Origin: an uncultured Flavobacteriales bacterium
Lineage (GTDB): Bacteria; Bacteroidota; Bacteroidia; Flavobacteriales_D; Crocinitomicaceae
Assembly: GCA_905478665.1 (NCBI GenBank)
Contig: CAJQJL010000051.1
Coordinates: 1 to 54,071, forward strand
Direction of reading: 5' to 3'
DNA: 54,071 nt
How positions within the stretch are numbered: the stretch's first letter is position 1; every line of letters begins with the position of its first letter. The notes below the pieces were generated by a model. The model was not told the DNA's origin. It did not search any database and saw nothing but the letters and a program-made list of their open reading frames with translations. Positions 23,110 through 31,672 of this stretch are shown one piece after another. The translations under genes and the position numbers were made by a program.

Positions 23110-23619
23110 ATGAAAAAAATTACATTGCTTTTCGTAGGACTTATTTTTGCTGGTGGTGCTTTTGCACAAGAAGATCACGGGAAAATCTTGGACAAAAAAG
23201 TAGCTTCTGTTGAATTAAAGGATATGGAAGGAAATCAGGTGAACACGGCAGATCTTGGATTTGATGGACCAGTTGTTATCAGCTTTTGGGCGACTTGGTG
23301 CGCTCCATGTAAGCGAGAACTTAATACAATTCACGACCTGTATGTTGATTGGCAGGATGAAACAGGAGTAAATCTTGTTGCAGTATCTATTGATGATGAG
23401 AAAACGAAAAATTCTGTGGCGATGTATGTAAACGGTAAGGCATGGGAATACCTAGTGCTTATGGATACGAATGGAGATTTCAAAAGAGCAATGGGTGTAA
23501 ACAATGTACCGCATACATTTCTTCTTGACAAGGATGGTAATATAGTATACGATCATAACAACTTCGCCCCAGGTGATGAGGAAGCATTGTATGAAGAAAT
23601 ATTAAAGCTTGTTGAATAA
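23110..23619 (+). CDS. Periplasmic TlpA-like thioredoxin
   Basis: This 169-residue protein has a signal peptide (about 1-19, ending GGAFAQ) followed by a TlpA/ResA-type thioredoxin fold. The redox motif is WCAPC with Cys64 and Cys67, and the cis-proline region reads GVNNVPHTFLLDKDGNIVY. It probably reduces disulfides in exported proteins. It is the first gene of an operon with a beta-barrel protein and an Omp28-like lipoprotein that has its own CxxC. A redox relay to that lipoprotein is a reasonable guess. Confidence 0.9.
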   Translation: MKKITLLFVGLIFAGGAFAQEDHGKILDKKVASVELKDMEGNQVNTADLGFDGPVVISFWATWCAPCKRELNTIHDLYVDWQDETGVNLVAVSIDDEKTKNSVAMYVNGKAWEYLVLMDTNGDFKRAMGVNNVPHTFLLDKDGNIVYDHNNFAPGDEEALYEEILKLVE

Positions 23620-23640
23620 ACTGCAGTTTACAAAGTACTT

Positions 23641-25368
23641 ATGAAAAATCTAATTATCTGCGTTTTCGCAGTGAGTGTATCTCTGGTAGGATACGGTCAA
23701 AATGAATTGAACATTACTGGAAATGTTGAAAGTATATTTCAATATTTGAACGAGGATACATTAATTGATGCCAATCAACCTGCTTCAAAGGGATTGTTGA
23801 ATACATACATGAATGTATTTGCAACCTATAAAGGGTTTAAGGCTGGAATGCGTGTAGAATCATATTTACCAAGAATTCAAGGATATCCAAACCGTTTTGA
23901 TGGTACGGGAATCGGGATGCGCTACGTGGGTTATGAGAATAAATTCGTAGACGTAACACTCGGGTCGTTTTATGAGCAATTTGGATCTGGACTTGCCTTA
24001 CGTGCCTACGAGGATCGATCTTTGGGATATGATAACATGCTCGACGGAGGGCGCATCATTATTCGCCCTGCAAGCGGTGTTACGTTTAAAGGAGTATATG
24101 GTTTGCAACGTTTTTCTTTCCAAAGCGGGAAGATTGTACACGGAGCTGGAATCGTAAGAGGATTTGACGGAGAAATAGATTTCAATGCCTTGTTTAAGAA
24201 GCTGAATGGAAAAAAGCTCAACGTTACGATCGGAGGTTCTTTTGTAAGTAAATATCAAGAAGATGACCGAGAAGATTTGATTTTGCCAGAAAACGTTGGC
24301 CTTTATGGTGGACGTCTTAAGTTATCATATCAAGCAGGTAAGGGTAGATTTACACTCGATGGTGAGCACATCATTAAGGAACAAGATCCGTCGACTGATA
24401 ATGGTTACATCTACAATCACGGTCACGCAACACTTGTCAACGCAGGTTATTCGCGTAAAGGATTTGGAATCATCCTTTCTGGGAAGTCGGTTGACAATAT
24501 GAGTTACCGTTCAGATCGATCAAGCGACTTAGCAGACTTATTGATTAACTACCTTCCTGCAATGAACAAGACGCACTCCTATAACTTGGTCGCGTCACTC
24601 TATCCATGGGCAACACAGCCAGTTGGAGAGATTTCCTTTCAAGGAGAGATTTTGTATACAATCAAAAGAGGTTCTGCATTGGGTGGTAAATATGGAACAT
24701 CAATTAATGTAAATTACTCAACATCTTACGAACCAATTAGAAGAGGGGTTGATTCACTTTCTGAAAGTCGATTGGTGACGTATGAAACAAACCTTTTCGA
24801 CAAGAGTAACAGAAAGTATTGGCAAGATTTCAACATCAATATTTATAAGAAGTTCACGAAAAAATTGAATGTGCGTTTGAGCTATTTCAACATTTCAATG
24901 AATAATGACGTTAATAAGATAACGGATGATGCACACGGGATCATTCAGTCGAATGTTGGTGTTTTGGAAATTGGATATAAATTCAACAAGAAGCATTCAA
25001 TAAGATTTGAATTACAAGGGTTACTAATTAACAAAGTGGAAGAGGAGCATGACGGAGAGGCTATTGAAGTATGGAACGACAAAGGAAATTGGGTGACTGG
25101 ATTGTTGGAATACAACGTTTCACCTCACTGGTTCTTTAGTGTGATGGATCAATACAACATTAAAGGATCTACAGAATCTGTAGCATCTCTAAATGGAAAA
25201 GCTGCTGGAGTGCACTATTACTATGTCTCATGTGGATACATAAGAGAGTCGACAAGAATTAGCATTGGATACGGAAGACAACGAGAAGGGCTGTTTTGCG
25301 TTGGAGGTGTTTGTAGATTCGTTCCAGCATCAAATGGTTTAACACTTTCATTTACACATAGTTTTTAA
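23641..25368 (+). CDS. DUF6029-type outer-membrane beta-barrel protein
   Basis: This 575-residue protein has a signal peptide (KNLIICVFAVSVSLVGYGQ). Continuous amphipathic strands end with NGLTLSFTHSF, a typical outer-membrane C-terminal strand with aromatic end. The start NITGNVESIFQYLNEDT and the GSFYEQFGSGLALRAYEDR block resemble the DUF6029 family of Bacteroidota, which commonly sits between TlpA and Omp28 genes. No function is established for the family. It starts 21 bp after the tlpA stop. Confidence 0.72.
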   Translation: MKNLIICVFAVSVSLVGYGQNELNITGNVESIFQYLNEDTLIDANQPASKGLLNTYMNVFATYKGFKAGMRVESYLPRIQGYPNRFDGTGIGMRYVGYENKFVDVTLGSFYEQFGSGLALRAYEDRSLGYDNMLDGGRIIIRPASGVTFKGVYGLQRFSFQSGKIVHGAGIVRGFDGEIDFNALFKKLNGKKLNVTIGGSFVSKYQEDDREDLILPENVGLYGGRLKLSYQAGKGRFTLDGEHIIKEQDPSTDNGYIYNHGHATLVNAGYSRKGFGIILSGKSVDNMSYRSDRSSDLADLLINYLPAMNKTHSYNLVASLYPWATQPVGEISFQGEILYTIKRGSALGGKYGTSINVNYSTSYEPIRRGVDSLSESRLVTYETNLFDKSNRKYWQDFNINIYKKFTKKLNVRLSYFNISMNNDVNKITDDAHGIIQSNVGVLEIGYKFNKKHSIRFELQGLLINKVEEEHDGEAIEVWNDKGNWVTGLLEYNVSPHWFFSVMDQYNIKGSTESVASLNGKAAGVHYYYVSCGYIRESTRISIGYGRQREGLFCVGGVCRFVPASNGLTLSFTHSF

Positions 25369-25378
25369 ATAAGGAGTT

Positions 25379-26305
25379 ATGAAGAAGATATTTTTAATAG
25401 GTTGTTTGGGAATACTAGGCTTTTCATCGTGTGATAAAGTTGAAAATCCATTTCCAGAGGTTATTGCTACTGAGTTAGATTATTCACTCTACCCAGGAGG
25501 TGATTCTACAGCTTATGCAGCTACGGAGTGGCCAACGTTTACAGCAAACACAAACACACAGAGAAATCTGTTAATTGAAGACTTTACAGGTCATAAGTGT
25601 GTTTATTGTGCTCCTGCGGCTGATACGGCTCACTTATTGCACGAGGAGAATCCTACAAGAGTTTATGCAACTGCGGTTCATGCAGGGCCAAGTGGATTAG
25701 GCTCGTTTCAGAATACCGACGCAACATTTACTACAGATTTCACAAATACAGATGGCTTAGACATTGGAATTCACTTCGGAAGCATGGCTGGGACTGTCTT
25801 TACCTCAAACCCAAAAGGGAATGTGAGTAGAATTTTGACAGGAGGTCAGCATTTTTCTTCGCCATCAGAATGGAGATCACTTACAAATAGTAATCTTTCC
25901 ACAGCGTTAAAAGTGAACGTTCAATCACACGCAAATTTCTATCCTTCAACAAGTGGGCTTTTCTTGCACACGGAGGTTGAAATTTTAGATGCTGGACTTA
26001 CTGTCGACGATCTTTATCTTGTTGTCTATCTCGTAGAAGACTCAATTGTAGCTCCGCAAAAAATGCCACCACCAACGCCAACAAACTACGATTACGTTCA
26101 CCGTGATGTTATGCGCGGATGCATTAGCAGTAATTGGAGAGGACGTCAATTGGAAGCGGATGATCTATTGAATGGAAAATATTATTTGGATTACAGTTAT
26201 CAGCTGCCAGCTCAATATGATGCTGATAACATGCACCTTCTGATTTATGTACGTGACAATGTTACTGAAGAAGTTTATCATGTTATTAAGCAGAACCTTC
26301 AGTAA
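25379..26305 (+). CDS. Omp28-like lipoprotein with CxxC motif
   Basis: This 308-residue protein has a lipoprotein signal ending GFSSC, with Cys18 as the lipidation site. After a linker comes a thioredoxin-like Omp28 domain: LLIEDFTGHKCVYCAPAADTAHLL, with Cys74 and Cys77 forming CxxC. A C-terminal beta domain at about 190-308 reads VEILDAGLTVDDLYLVVYLVED. Omp28-related proteins are found in the envelope of Bacteroidota. It is the last gene of the operon, 10 bp after the barrel gene and followed by a strong terminator. Redox pairing with the TlpA-like protein is inferred. Confidence 0.82.
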   Translation: MKKIFLIGCLGILGFSSCDKVENPFPEVIATELDYSLYPGGDSTAYAATEWPTFTANTNTQRNLLIEDFTGHKCVYCAPAADTAHLLHEENPTRVYATAVHAGPSGLGSFQNTDATFTTDFTNTDGLDIGIHFGSMAGTVFTSNPKGNVSRILTGGQHFSSPSEWRSLTNSNLSTALKVNVQSHANFYPSTSGLFLHTEVEILDAGLTVDDLYLVVYLVEDSIVAPQKMPPPTPTNYDYVHRDVMRGCISSNWRGRQLEADDLLNGKYYLDYSYQLPAQYDADNMHLLIYVRDNVTEEVYHVIKQNLQ

Positions 26306-26326
26306 AGCACTGTGAAAAACTTTTCG

Positions 26327-26366
26327 GCCCGTTATCATCAATGATAACGGGCTTTTTAATTTTTTA
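26327..26366 (+). terminator. Intrinsic terminator of the Omp28 operon
   Basis: The 12-bp perfect stem GCCCGTTATCAT/ATGATAACGGGC (26327-26352) is followed by a T-rich tract (26353-26366). Confidence 0.92.
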
Positions 26367-26429
26367 ACACATTTAGGGACAAGAAGGAGCTGATTTTATC
26401 GTTATATTGATAATTCAAACCACAATACA

Positions 26430-26633
26430 ATGCTAGATTTCACAAAAAAAATTCTCCGGGGTGTCAGCTTTGATGCTTACTTATTTCAAAAGGAATTACA
26501 CAAAGCGTTAAAGTGGATTACTGATACGGAGGAAATTAAACGATTTCAAGAGTGGTGCATTACTGAGTTCGGAACGAAGTATCCTGTGATAATAGGAAAG
26601 GCATTCGCTCAAGTAACAACAGCTAAAAATTAG
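26430..26633 (+). CDS. Small conserved-looking protein of unknown function
   Basis: This 67-residue soluble protein (LDFTKKILRGVSFDAYLFQKELHKALKWI, then TDTEEIKRFQEWC) has helical character and a single Cys. It stands alone between two strong terminators, which supports a real transcription unit. Short proteins of this look are common in Bacteroidota, but no function is known to me. Confidence 0.7.
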   Translation: MLDFTKKILRGVSFDAYLFQKELHKALKWITDTEEIKRFQEWCITEFGTKYPVIIGKAFAQVTTAKN

Positions 26634-26663
26634 AAAAAAAGGGATTCATTGAATCCCTTTTTT
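26634..26663. terminator. Intrinsic terminator after the 67-residue protein
   Basis: The stem GGGATTC/GAATCCC (26641-26657) has an A-run before it and a T-run after it, so it can act on both strands. It separates the small gene from the glycan locus that begins at 26725. Confidence 0.88.
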
Positions 26664-26724
26664 ATTTTCAGATTACCTTAACATCCATATTTATCAGTAC
26701 TTTCAGCGAGAAATCCAATAGACA

Positions 26725-27588
26725 TTGAAGGCACTGCGCATTCTTTCGATACAACAATGGCTTAAAAATGGTCTGATCCTAATCCCAGCCTTATTCGCCA
26801 CATCCGAGTGGAATTGGTTGTTGGTTGAACAATTGGCGATTGGAATTCTGGGTTTTTCTCTACTCACATCCGCTGTATACATCAATAATGATCTTGTAGA
26901 TTTAGAATCGGATCGTCAACATCCTGTGAAGAAAAACAGAATGATTGCGGCAGGAGAAATAGAACCGAACAGTGCACGAATTTTTGCAATCATCTTTTTT
27001 ATTCTCGGAATTTCATTGCTGTTTTTAGTTTCCTGGGAAGTAATGCTTGCAGGGGCCAGTTATGTGATCTTAAACCTGTTCTACAGCTTTTTCGGCAAAC
27101 ATATTCCTATTCTTGACCTTATCTTTATTTCGTTTGGTTACATTATCCGATTGCTGATTGGGAGTTTCATAGCGAGTGCACCCTTGAGTATTTGGGTAAT
27201 CATTATGGCCTGTATGCTTTCGTTTTACCTTGTTCTGCTGAAGCGATATGGAGATGTTTCGCTCTATAACGCTACTGGAATTATTGCACGACGAACAGTT
27301 GTATTTTACGCGAAGTTCAATTTACGTTTAATCTCATTTGTGTTTGTACAGCTCATCGCAGTCGTCTACCTCGTATACATCACTTATGTTTTTGGTGCTC
27401 TTGAGAATAACCTGAATTACCTCGCTTTTACGACCGCTCCTCTCGCGTATTATGCGCTTTATCGCTATAATAAAAATGCGATGGACAAAGTTCAGCAGGA
27501 TCCAATCAGTATTTTGTTACAAGATTTCATCGCCGTGGGGCTGTTGGTTCTTAGTTTTTTAATCCTCATAATTGCACTGTATTCGTAG
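26725..27588 (+). CDS. UbiA-type polyprenyl-phosphate phosphoribosyltransferase
   Basis: This 287-residue membrane protein has about eight hydrophobic segments. The UbiA metal-diphosphate motif reads NDLVDLESDRQHPVKKNR (Asn55, Asp56, Asp59, Asp63, His66, Pro67), very like the mycobacterial DPPR synthase Rv3806c. The second half includes LDLIFISFGYIIRLLIGS and LVLLKRYGDV, also in the Rv3806c style. It would join phosphoribosyl pyrophosphate to a polyprenyl phosphate at the inner membrane. It starts at TTG because an in-frame stop lies just upstream. DprE1- and DprE2-like genes follow directly, which strongly supports this role over quinone or heme prenylation. Confidence 0.82.
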   Translation: MKALRILSIQQWLKNGLILIPALFATSEWNWLLVEQLAIGILGFSLLTSAVYINNDLVDLESDRQHPVKKNRMIAAGEIEPNSARIFAIIFFILGISLLFLVSWEVMLAGASYVILNLFYSFFGKHIPILDLIFISFGYIIRLLIGSFIASAPLSIWVIIMACMLSFYLVLLKRYGDVSLYNATGIIARRTVVFYAKFNLRLISFVFVQLIAVVYLVYITYVFGALENNLNYLAFTTAPLAYYALYRYNKNAMDKVQQDPISILLQDFIAVGLLVLSFLILIIALYS

Positions 27589-27589
27589 T

Positions 27590-28870
27590 ATGAAAGTGAG
27601 CAATTGGAACGGAAACCCATCGTTGAAAAATCCAACGATCAATCAGTTTAACGGAAAAGTTGAAACGGAAGAGAAATTTTGTGTGCGTGGAAATGGACGT
27701 AGTTACGGAGATGTTTCTTTATACCCTACGATGCTCTCAATGCTCCATTGTAGAAGGGAATTGAGTTTACACGACGACATTCTTACCGTCAGTTCTGGCT
27801 ATACCCTAAGTGAGGTTTTGAATTTTGTTGTCCCGAAAGGATATATCGTTCCTGTAATTCCTGGAACTCAGAACGTAAGCATTGGAGGAATGATTGCTGC
27901 AGATGTGCATGGAAAGAACCATCAGGAGAATGGCACGATCGGTTGTTGGGTAGAGTCTGTTAACTTACTATTGGCAGATGGCACAGAAATGCACTGTAGT
28001 AAGGACGAAAACTCGACCATTTTTGCAGCTACGGTTGGAGGAATTGGGCTGACAGGAATTATTTTAAGTGCAAAAATTCGCTTGGAGAGAATTAGAAGTA
28101 CCCAATTTACACAGCGTGTTATCCAAGAAGAGAGTTTGATGGATTTGGCCAATACACTAGACACGAGCTCAGCGAAGTACAAGGTTGGTTGGTTTGATTT
28201 TTCCAGAATGTCGAGTTTCTTTCTGATTGAAACTGAAGAGGCGAGTGAAGAGCAGGATATGACCAGTTTTCAACTAAGAAAACCAAAAATCAACATTCCA
28301 CTAAAAACACTTCCTTTTGTCACCGGGCCGCTGATGAACATTTACAACAAGCGTTTTGCAAAAAACATGCGCCGACAAACCACGGAACGTGTGAACATTG
28401 GTTTAGACGAGACTTTTTTCCCACTTGATCGAATCCGGAATTGGAACAGACTCTATGGAACACGAGGGTTCTATCAGTTTCAATTTAGTTTCCCAATGCA
28501 AGGTCTTGAGACGAAGCTCAACGAGATCATGGAGATTATCCAATCTTCAGGGCACATTCCTGTACTGTCGGTTGTTAAAAAACACGGCGATCGAAAATCT
28601 CCTGGAATACTTTCATACGCACACCCTGGAATTTCCATTGCGCTCGACTTCATTAACCGAAAAGATGTGGCTGTTTTCTTGCAGGAATTGTATGGACACA
28701 TTGCACGGCTTGGTGGTCGTGTTTATCTAATCAAAGATGCCTTGTTGGGTGAAACTGATTTTAACCAAATGTATTCAAACGTCAATGAATTCAAGGAAAT
28801 TGTTGCTTCGGTGAATACTGGTAAGATCACATCACTAATGGCAAAAAGACTAAATTTAGTAGCAGAATGA
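27590..28870 (+). CDS. DprE1-like FAD-dependent decaprenylphosphoryl-ribose 2-oxidase
   Basis: The protein has 426 residues from ATG at 27590, 1 bp after the UbiA stop. The FAD-binding PCMH domain shows RGNGRSYGDVSLYP (near 37-50), then PVIPGTQNVSIGGMIAADVHGKNH and a GGIGLTGIIL loop. The C-terminal substrate domain has KKHGDRKSPGILSYAHPGISIALDF and GGRVYLIKDALL, matching DprE1 positions. The enzyme oxidises the ribose 2-OH of the lipid-linked sugar to the ketone that DprE2 reduces to arabinose. Neighbours on both sides support this. The residue equal to the benzothiazinone-target cysteine was not determined. Confidence 0.85.
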   Translation: MKVSNWNGNPSLKNPTINQFNGKVETEEKFCVRGNGRSYGDVSLYPTMLSMLHCRRELSLHDDILTVSSGYTLSEVLNFVVPKGYIVPVIPGTQNVSIGGMIAADVHGKNHQENGTIGCWVESVNLLLADGTEMHCSKDENSTIFAATVGGIGLTGIILSAKIRLERIRSTQFTQRVIQEESLMDLANTLDTSSAKYKVGWFDFSRMSSFFLIETEEASEEQDMTSFQLRKPKINIPLKTLPFVTGPLMNIYNKRFAKNMRRQTTERVNIGLDETFFPLDRIRNWNRLYGTRGFYQFQFSFPMQGLETKLNEIMEIIQSSGHIPVLSVVKKHGDRKSPGILSYAHPGISIALDFINRKDVAVFLQELYGHIARLGGRVYLIKDALLGETDFNQMYSNVNEFKEIVASVNTGKITSLMAKRLNLVAE

Positions 28871-29565
28871 AAAAACAAGTGCTCATTATAGGCGCGAATT
28901 CCGAGATCGGGTATAGTTGCGCAGAGGAATATCTTAAACAGGGTTGTGAGCTTATACTTGCTGCCCATAAACCAGAAGAACTTGCTCCACTGGAAGCTAA
29001 AGTTATTCAGGTAGATGTTACAAATCAAGCTGAAGCTTTGGAGACTTTGGCGGAGATTGATTGCGATATAGTTCTGTATGCGGCTGGAAAAATGGTTGAA
29101 AATGATCAGGCGCTTTTTTCAGAAGCAGGTCAATTGGTGCGTGATGTAAATTATAATGGAGCGGTTGCAATTTTAGGACATTTTGCCGAGAAATTTGCGA
29201 AGAAAGAGGCTGGAGTGATTGTAGGAATTAGTTCAGTGGCGGCAGACCGAGGAAAAAGTTCGAATGTTGTTTACGGCTCTGCAAAAGCTGGTTTTGATAG
29301 TTTTTTAGCTGGTTTACGCCAGTATCTTCACTCATTCGGTGTTCGTGTTCTAACGGTGCGTCCAGGTTATGTCAGTACGAAAATGACAGCAGGTCTCGAC
29401 TTACCCAAAAAGCTCACAGCGACCAAGGAACAAGTTGCACGAAAAATTGTAAAACACAGTTTAAGTGGATCGCGTAATATTGTTTATGTTTTACCAATTT
29501 GGAGACCGATTATGTGGACGCTCAAGCAAATTCCAGAGCGCATCTTCAAGCGAAAGAAGCTATGA
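28867..29565 (+). CDS. DprE2-like short-chain dehydrogenase
   Basis: This 232-residue SDR has the nucleotide-binding start LIIGANSEIGYSCAEEYL (GxNSEIG, as in DprE2). The catalytic Ser is in VGISSVAADRG, and Tyr/Lys in VVYGSAKAGFDSFL near 137-141. The C-terminus is basic with a hydrophobic patch, consistent with membrane association. It would reduce the 2-keto intermediate to polyprenylphosphoryl-D-arabinose. It overlaps the DprE1-like gene by 4 bp (ATGA), in the same order as mycobacterial dprE1-dprE2. Confidence 0.85.
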   Translation: MKKQVLIIGANSEIGYSCAEEYLKQGCELILAAHKPEELAPLEAKVIQVDVTNQAEALETLAEIDCDIVLYAAGKMVENDQALFSEAGQLVRDVNYNGAVAILGHFAEKFAKKEAGVIVGISSVAADRGKSSNVVYGSAKAGFDSFLAGLRQYLHSFGVRVLTVRPGYVSTKMTAGLDLPKKLTATKEQVARKIVKHSLSGSRNIVYVLPIWRPIMWTLKQIPERIFKRKKL

Positions 29566-30149
29566 AAAAACTGGTGATTTTGGATTTTGATGGAACCATC
29601 TATAACGGTGATTCTATGCGCGATTTTGCGCGTTACCTCAATCCCGCTATTTATCTTTTTTCGATTGTAGTTATTGTGTTTCCAGCCCTTATTAATGCCT
29701 TAGGAATTGGATCGCGCGATGGATTGAAACGTATTTTTTTGCGCATTAATTTTGGCAGGCAGACGAAAGAAGTCATGCAAGAAAAAGGGCGCGCATTTTT
29801 TGAGTTGAATAAAAAGAAATGCTTTAAAAAGGCCGTTGATTGGATCGCGGAGAACAAAGCTGAAATGCACATCATTATTGTTTCTGGTTCCTGCCATGAG
29901 TGGCTTCAACCTTTTGCAGATGATTTTGGGCTAGAGTTACTTTGTACTGAGCTCGCGTACGACGACCACGGAAATTGTTCAGGTGAGTGGGTTGACGGTA
30001 ATATTACTGGAAAAGACAAAGTACGTGTTGTGAAGAATGCGGTTGAAATTCAATCGTATGACGAAATCATCGCCTTTGGAGATCAGAAGAGTGATGCTTT
30101 GCTTTCTGAGATAGCGAGTGAGTTTCACATGAATTATTTTCGTTCTTAA
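29562..30149 (+). CDS. HAD-family phosphatase, candidate for the DPPR dephosphorylation step
   Basis: The protein has 195 residues from ATG at 29562, overlapping the previous stop by 4 bp. HAD motifs are I LDFDGTIYNGD (Asp8, Asp10), II VSGSCHEW, III a Lys in GKDKVRVV and IV FGDQKSDALL, as in HAD-IB (SerB-like) enzymes. The middle has a hydrophobic segment (FSIVVIVFPALINALG) that may contact the membrane. In mycobacteria a different phosphatase type removes the 5-phosphate from DPPR before DprE1. This HAD enzyme sits where that step is needed, so the role is inferred from order. Confidence 0.75.
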   Translation: MKKLVILDFDGTIYNGDSMRDFARYLNPAIYLFSIVVIVFPALINALGIGSRDGLKRIFLRINFGRQTKEVMQEKGRAFFELNKKKCFKKAVDWIAENKAEMHIIIVSGSCHEWLQPFADDFGLELLCTELAYDDHGNCSGEWVDGNITGKDKVRVVKNAVEIQSYDEIIAFGDQKSDALLSEIASEFHMNYFRS

Positions 30150-31628
30150 ATGGCTTTTGTCAAAAAATACAGATTGGCGCTGATCGTCATTTTTCTACTC
30201 TGTATACGCCTTTTTCATATTGGAGGAACAATTGACAAGCCTCATGCATGGAGACAATACGACACCAAACAATACATTGATGCCTATTACAATGGTGATG
30301 CGAAATTTTTAGAACCAGCAGTATGTTGGATGGGTGGACATAAAACGCTGGCGTTGGAATTTCCCCTCCCTGAATATCTTGTCGCTCAACTGTACAAAGT
30401 TTTTGGACCTCACCTATGGGTGGCAAGGACTTTTTTCCTCTTGTGTTTCCTTGCATCGGTCGTGTTTTTATATAAGAGTTTGCGCATCGTTTTCAGCAAT
30501 CTTGTTCCAGAAATCAGCATATTGATATATGGATTTGCACCAATGGTACTCTTTTACTCCAGGGCCATTCACATTGATTTCTTTGTTTTCGCATTCACCT
30601 TCGCAATGCTCTATTACAGCGTGAAGGCAATTCAAAGTGAAAAATTCAGGTATTTGTGGTTGGCTTTATTCAGCGCGTCAGTAGCATTCGTTGTCAAAGC
30701 ACCTTATGTATTTTATTTTTCCATTCCCATTCTTCTGTATGCTATTCAACAAGGCAAATTTTTGTGGTTCATCAAACGCTCATTTATTTTTATTCTCCCC
30801 GTTTTTCTGCTCATCAAATGGACGAGTTATGCGAAAGCTCTAAATAGTGAAATCCCCGATTGGTCATTTATTCCAAACTTCAACAATTTCACTGAAATGT
30901 GGTATTGGTATTTCGGAACTTGGCAACAGCGAATGGATTTATCAAATTGGAGTACGATCAGTTCAAGAGTTCTTTGGGAAGTGCTAGGTTATTCAGGCAG
31001 CATTCTTGCCGTACTTGGGTTTGTTCTTTATCCAAAAAACAAGCAGTATTACTGGGCATTATCTCTCGTTTTGGGAACTGTGCTGTACGCGGTACTTTTC
31101 TTCAATTTAAACTTGATACACAATTATTACCAGTTGCCTTTCGTTGTGTGTGCTGCAGTTGTTATTGCCATGGGGATTCAAGCCATAGTTGATCGACTTA
31201 AAAAGCAACAGAAGCTTGCGGTCATCCTACTTGTTTGTACTTTGGGGGTGTTTGGTTTTGAAAGCGTTCACTTCGCTGAGACAAACTACTACCTGCAAAA
31301 CGAAGGGATGCAGCAAATAGCGGACGAAATTCGGTCAAATTCAGGCAAGGAAGATTTGATCATTGTTTCATTTGGTGGTCTTTCACCGCAATGTCCATTG
31401 CTTTTGCAACCTGCAGGTAGATACGGTTGGTCAATTCCCGTTCACGACCTTACACCAAACATGATTTACGAATTATGGAAAAGTGGGAAAGCTACGAAAT
31501 TGGCGGTTGTATACGACGGTTATTTTGAGGGAGAATTTCGAATCTTCTTTGAAGCGATGGAGAATAAAACAGGAATACCAATAGATAATAATGGGCGAGT
31601 GCTCTACATGTGTGATTTGAACTTTTAG
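30150..31628 (+). CDS. GT-C membrane glycosyltransferase, candidate arabinosyltransferase
   Basis: This 492-residue protein has about ten or more transmembrane segments, beginning with LALIVIFLLCIRLF. The first periplasmic loop HAWRQYDTKQYIDAYYNGDAKFLEP carries Asp residues placed as in PMT/ArnT-type enzymes. These use polyprenyl-phosphate sugars. The ATG abuts the phosphatase stop without a gap. Because a polyprenylphosphoryl-arabinose pathway precedes it, this enzyme is the best candidate to transfer arabinofuranose. The acceptor could be a glycan, lipid or pilin-like protein. No soluble C-terminal domain of the Emb type is present. Confidence 0.7.
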   Translation: MAFVKKYRLALIVIFLLCIRLFHIGGTIDKPHAWRQYDTKQYIDAYYNGDAKFLEPAVCWMGGHKTLALEFPLPEYLVAQLYKVFGPHLWVARTFFLLCFLASVVFLYKSLRIVFSNLVPEISILIYGFAPMVLFYSRAIHIDFFVFAFTFAMLYYSVKAIQSEKFRYLWLALFSASVAFVVKAPYVFYFSIPILLYAIQQGKFLWFIKRSFIFILPVFLLIKWTSYAKALNSEIPDWSFIPNFNNFTEMWYWYFGTWQQRMDLSNWSTISSRVLWEVLGYSGSILAVLGFVLYPKNKQYYWALSLVLGTVLYAVLFFNLNLIHNYYQLPFVVCAAVVIAMGIQAIVDRLKKQQKLAVILLVCTLGVFGFESVHFAETNYYLQNEGMQQIADEIRSNSGKEDLIIVSFGGLSPQCPLLLQPAGRYGWSIPVHDLTPNMIYELWKSGKATKLAVVYDGYFEGEFRIFFEAMENKTGIPIDNNGRVLYMCDLNF

Positions 31629-31645
31629 CAGTCTCCGCAATTGTT

Positions 31646-31653
31646 TATTTTTG
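31646..31653 (+). promoter_or_regulatory. Possible internal promoter before the Wzz-like gene
   Basis: TATTTTTG fits TAnnTTTG, with TTG at 31617-31619 (spacing 26 bp, longer than usual). The 44-bp gap before the next gene is the largest break between 26725 and 38951. Confidence 0.35.
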
Positions 31654-31672
31654 AAAAGATTAAAACCAAAAT

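Noticed and set aside
30644-30660. A further TCAGGTATTTGTGG match to the two-box element
   Set aside because: It lies inside the GT-C coding sequence, has no second box or TAGCGTG block, and is best explained by chance.
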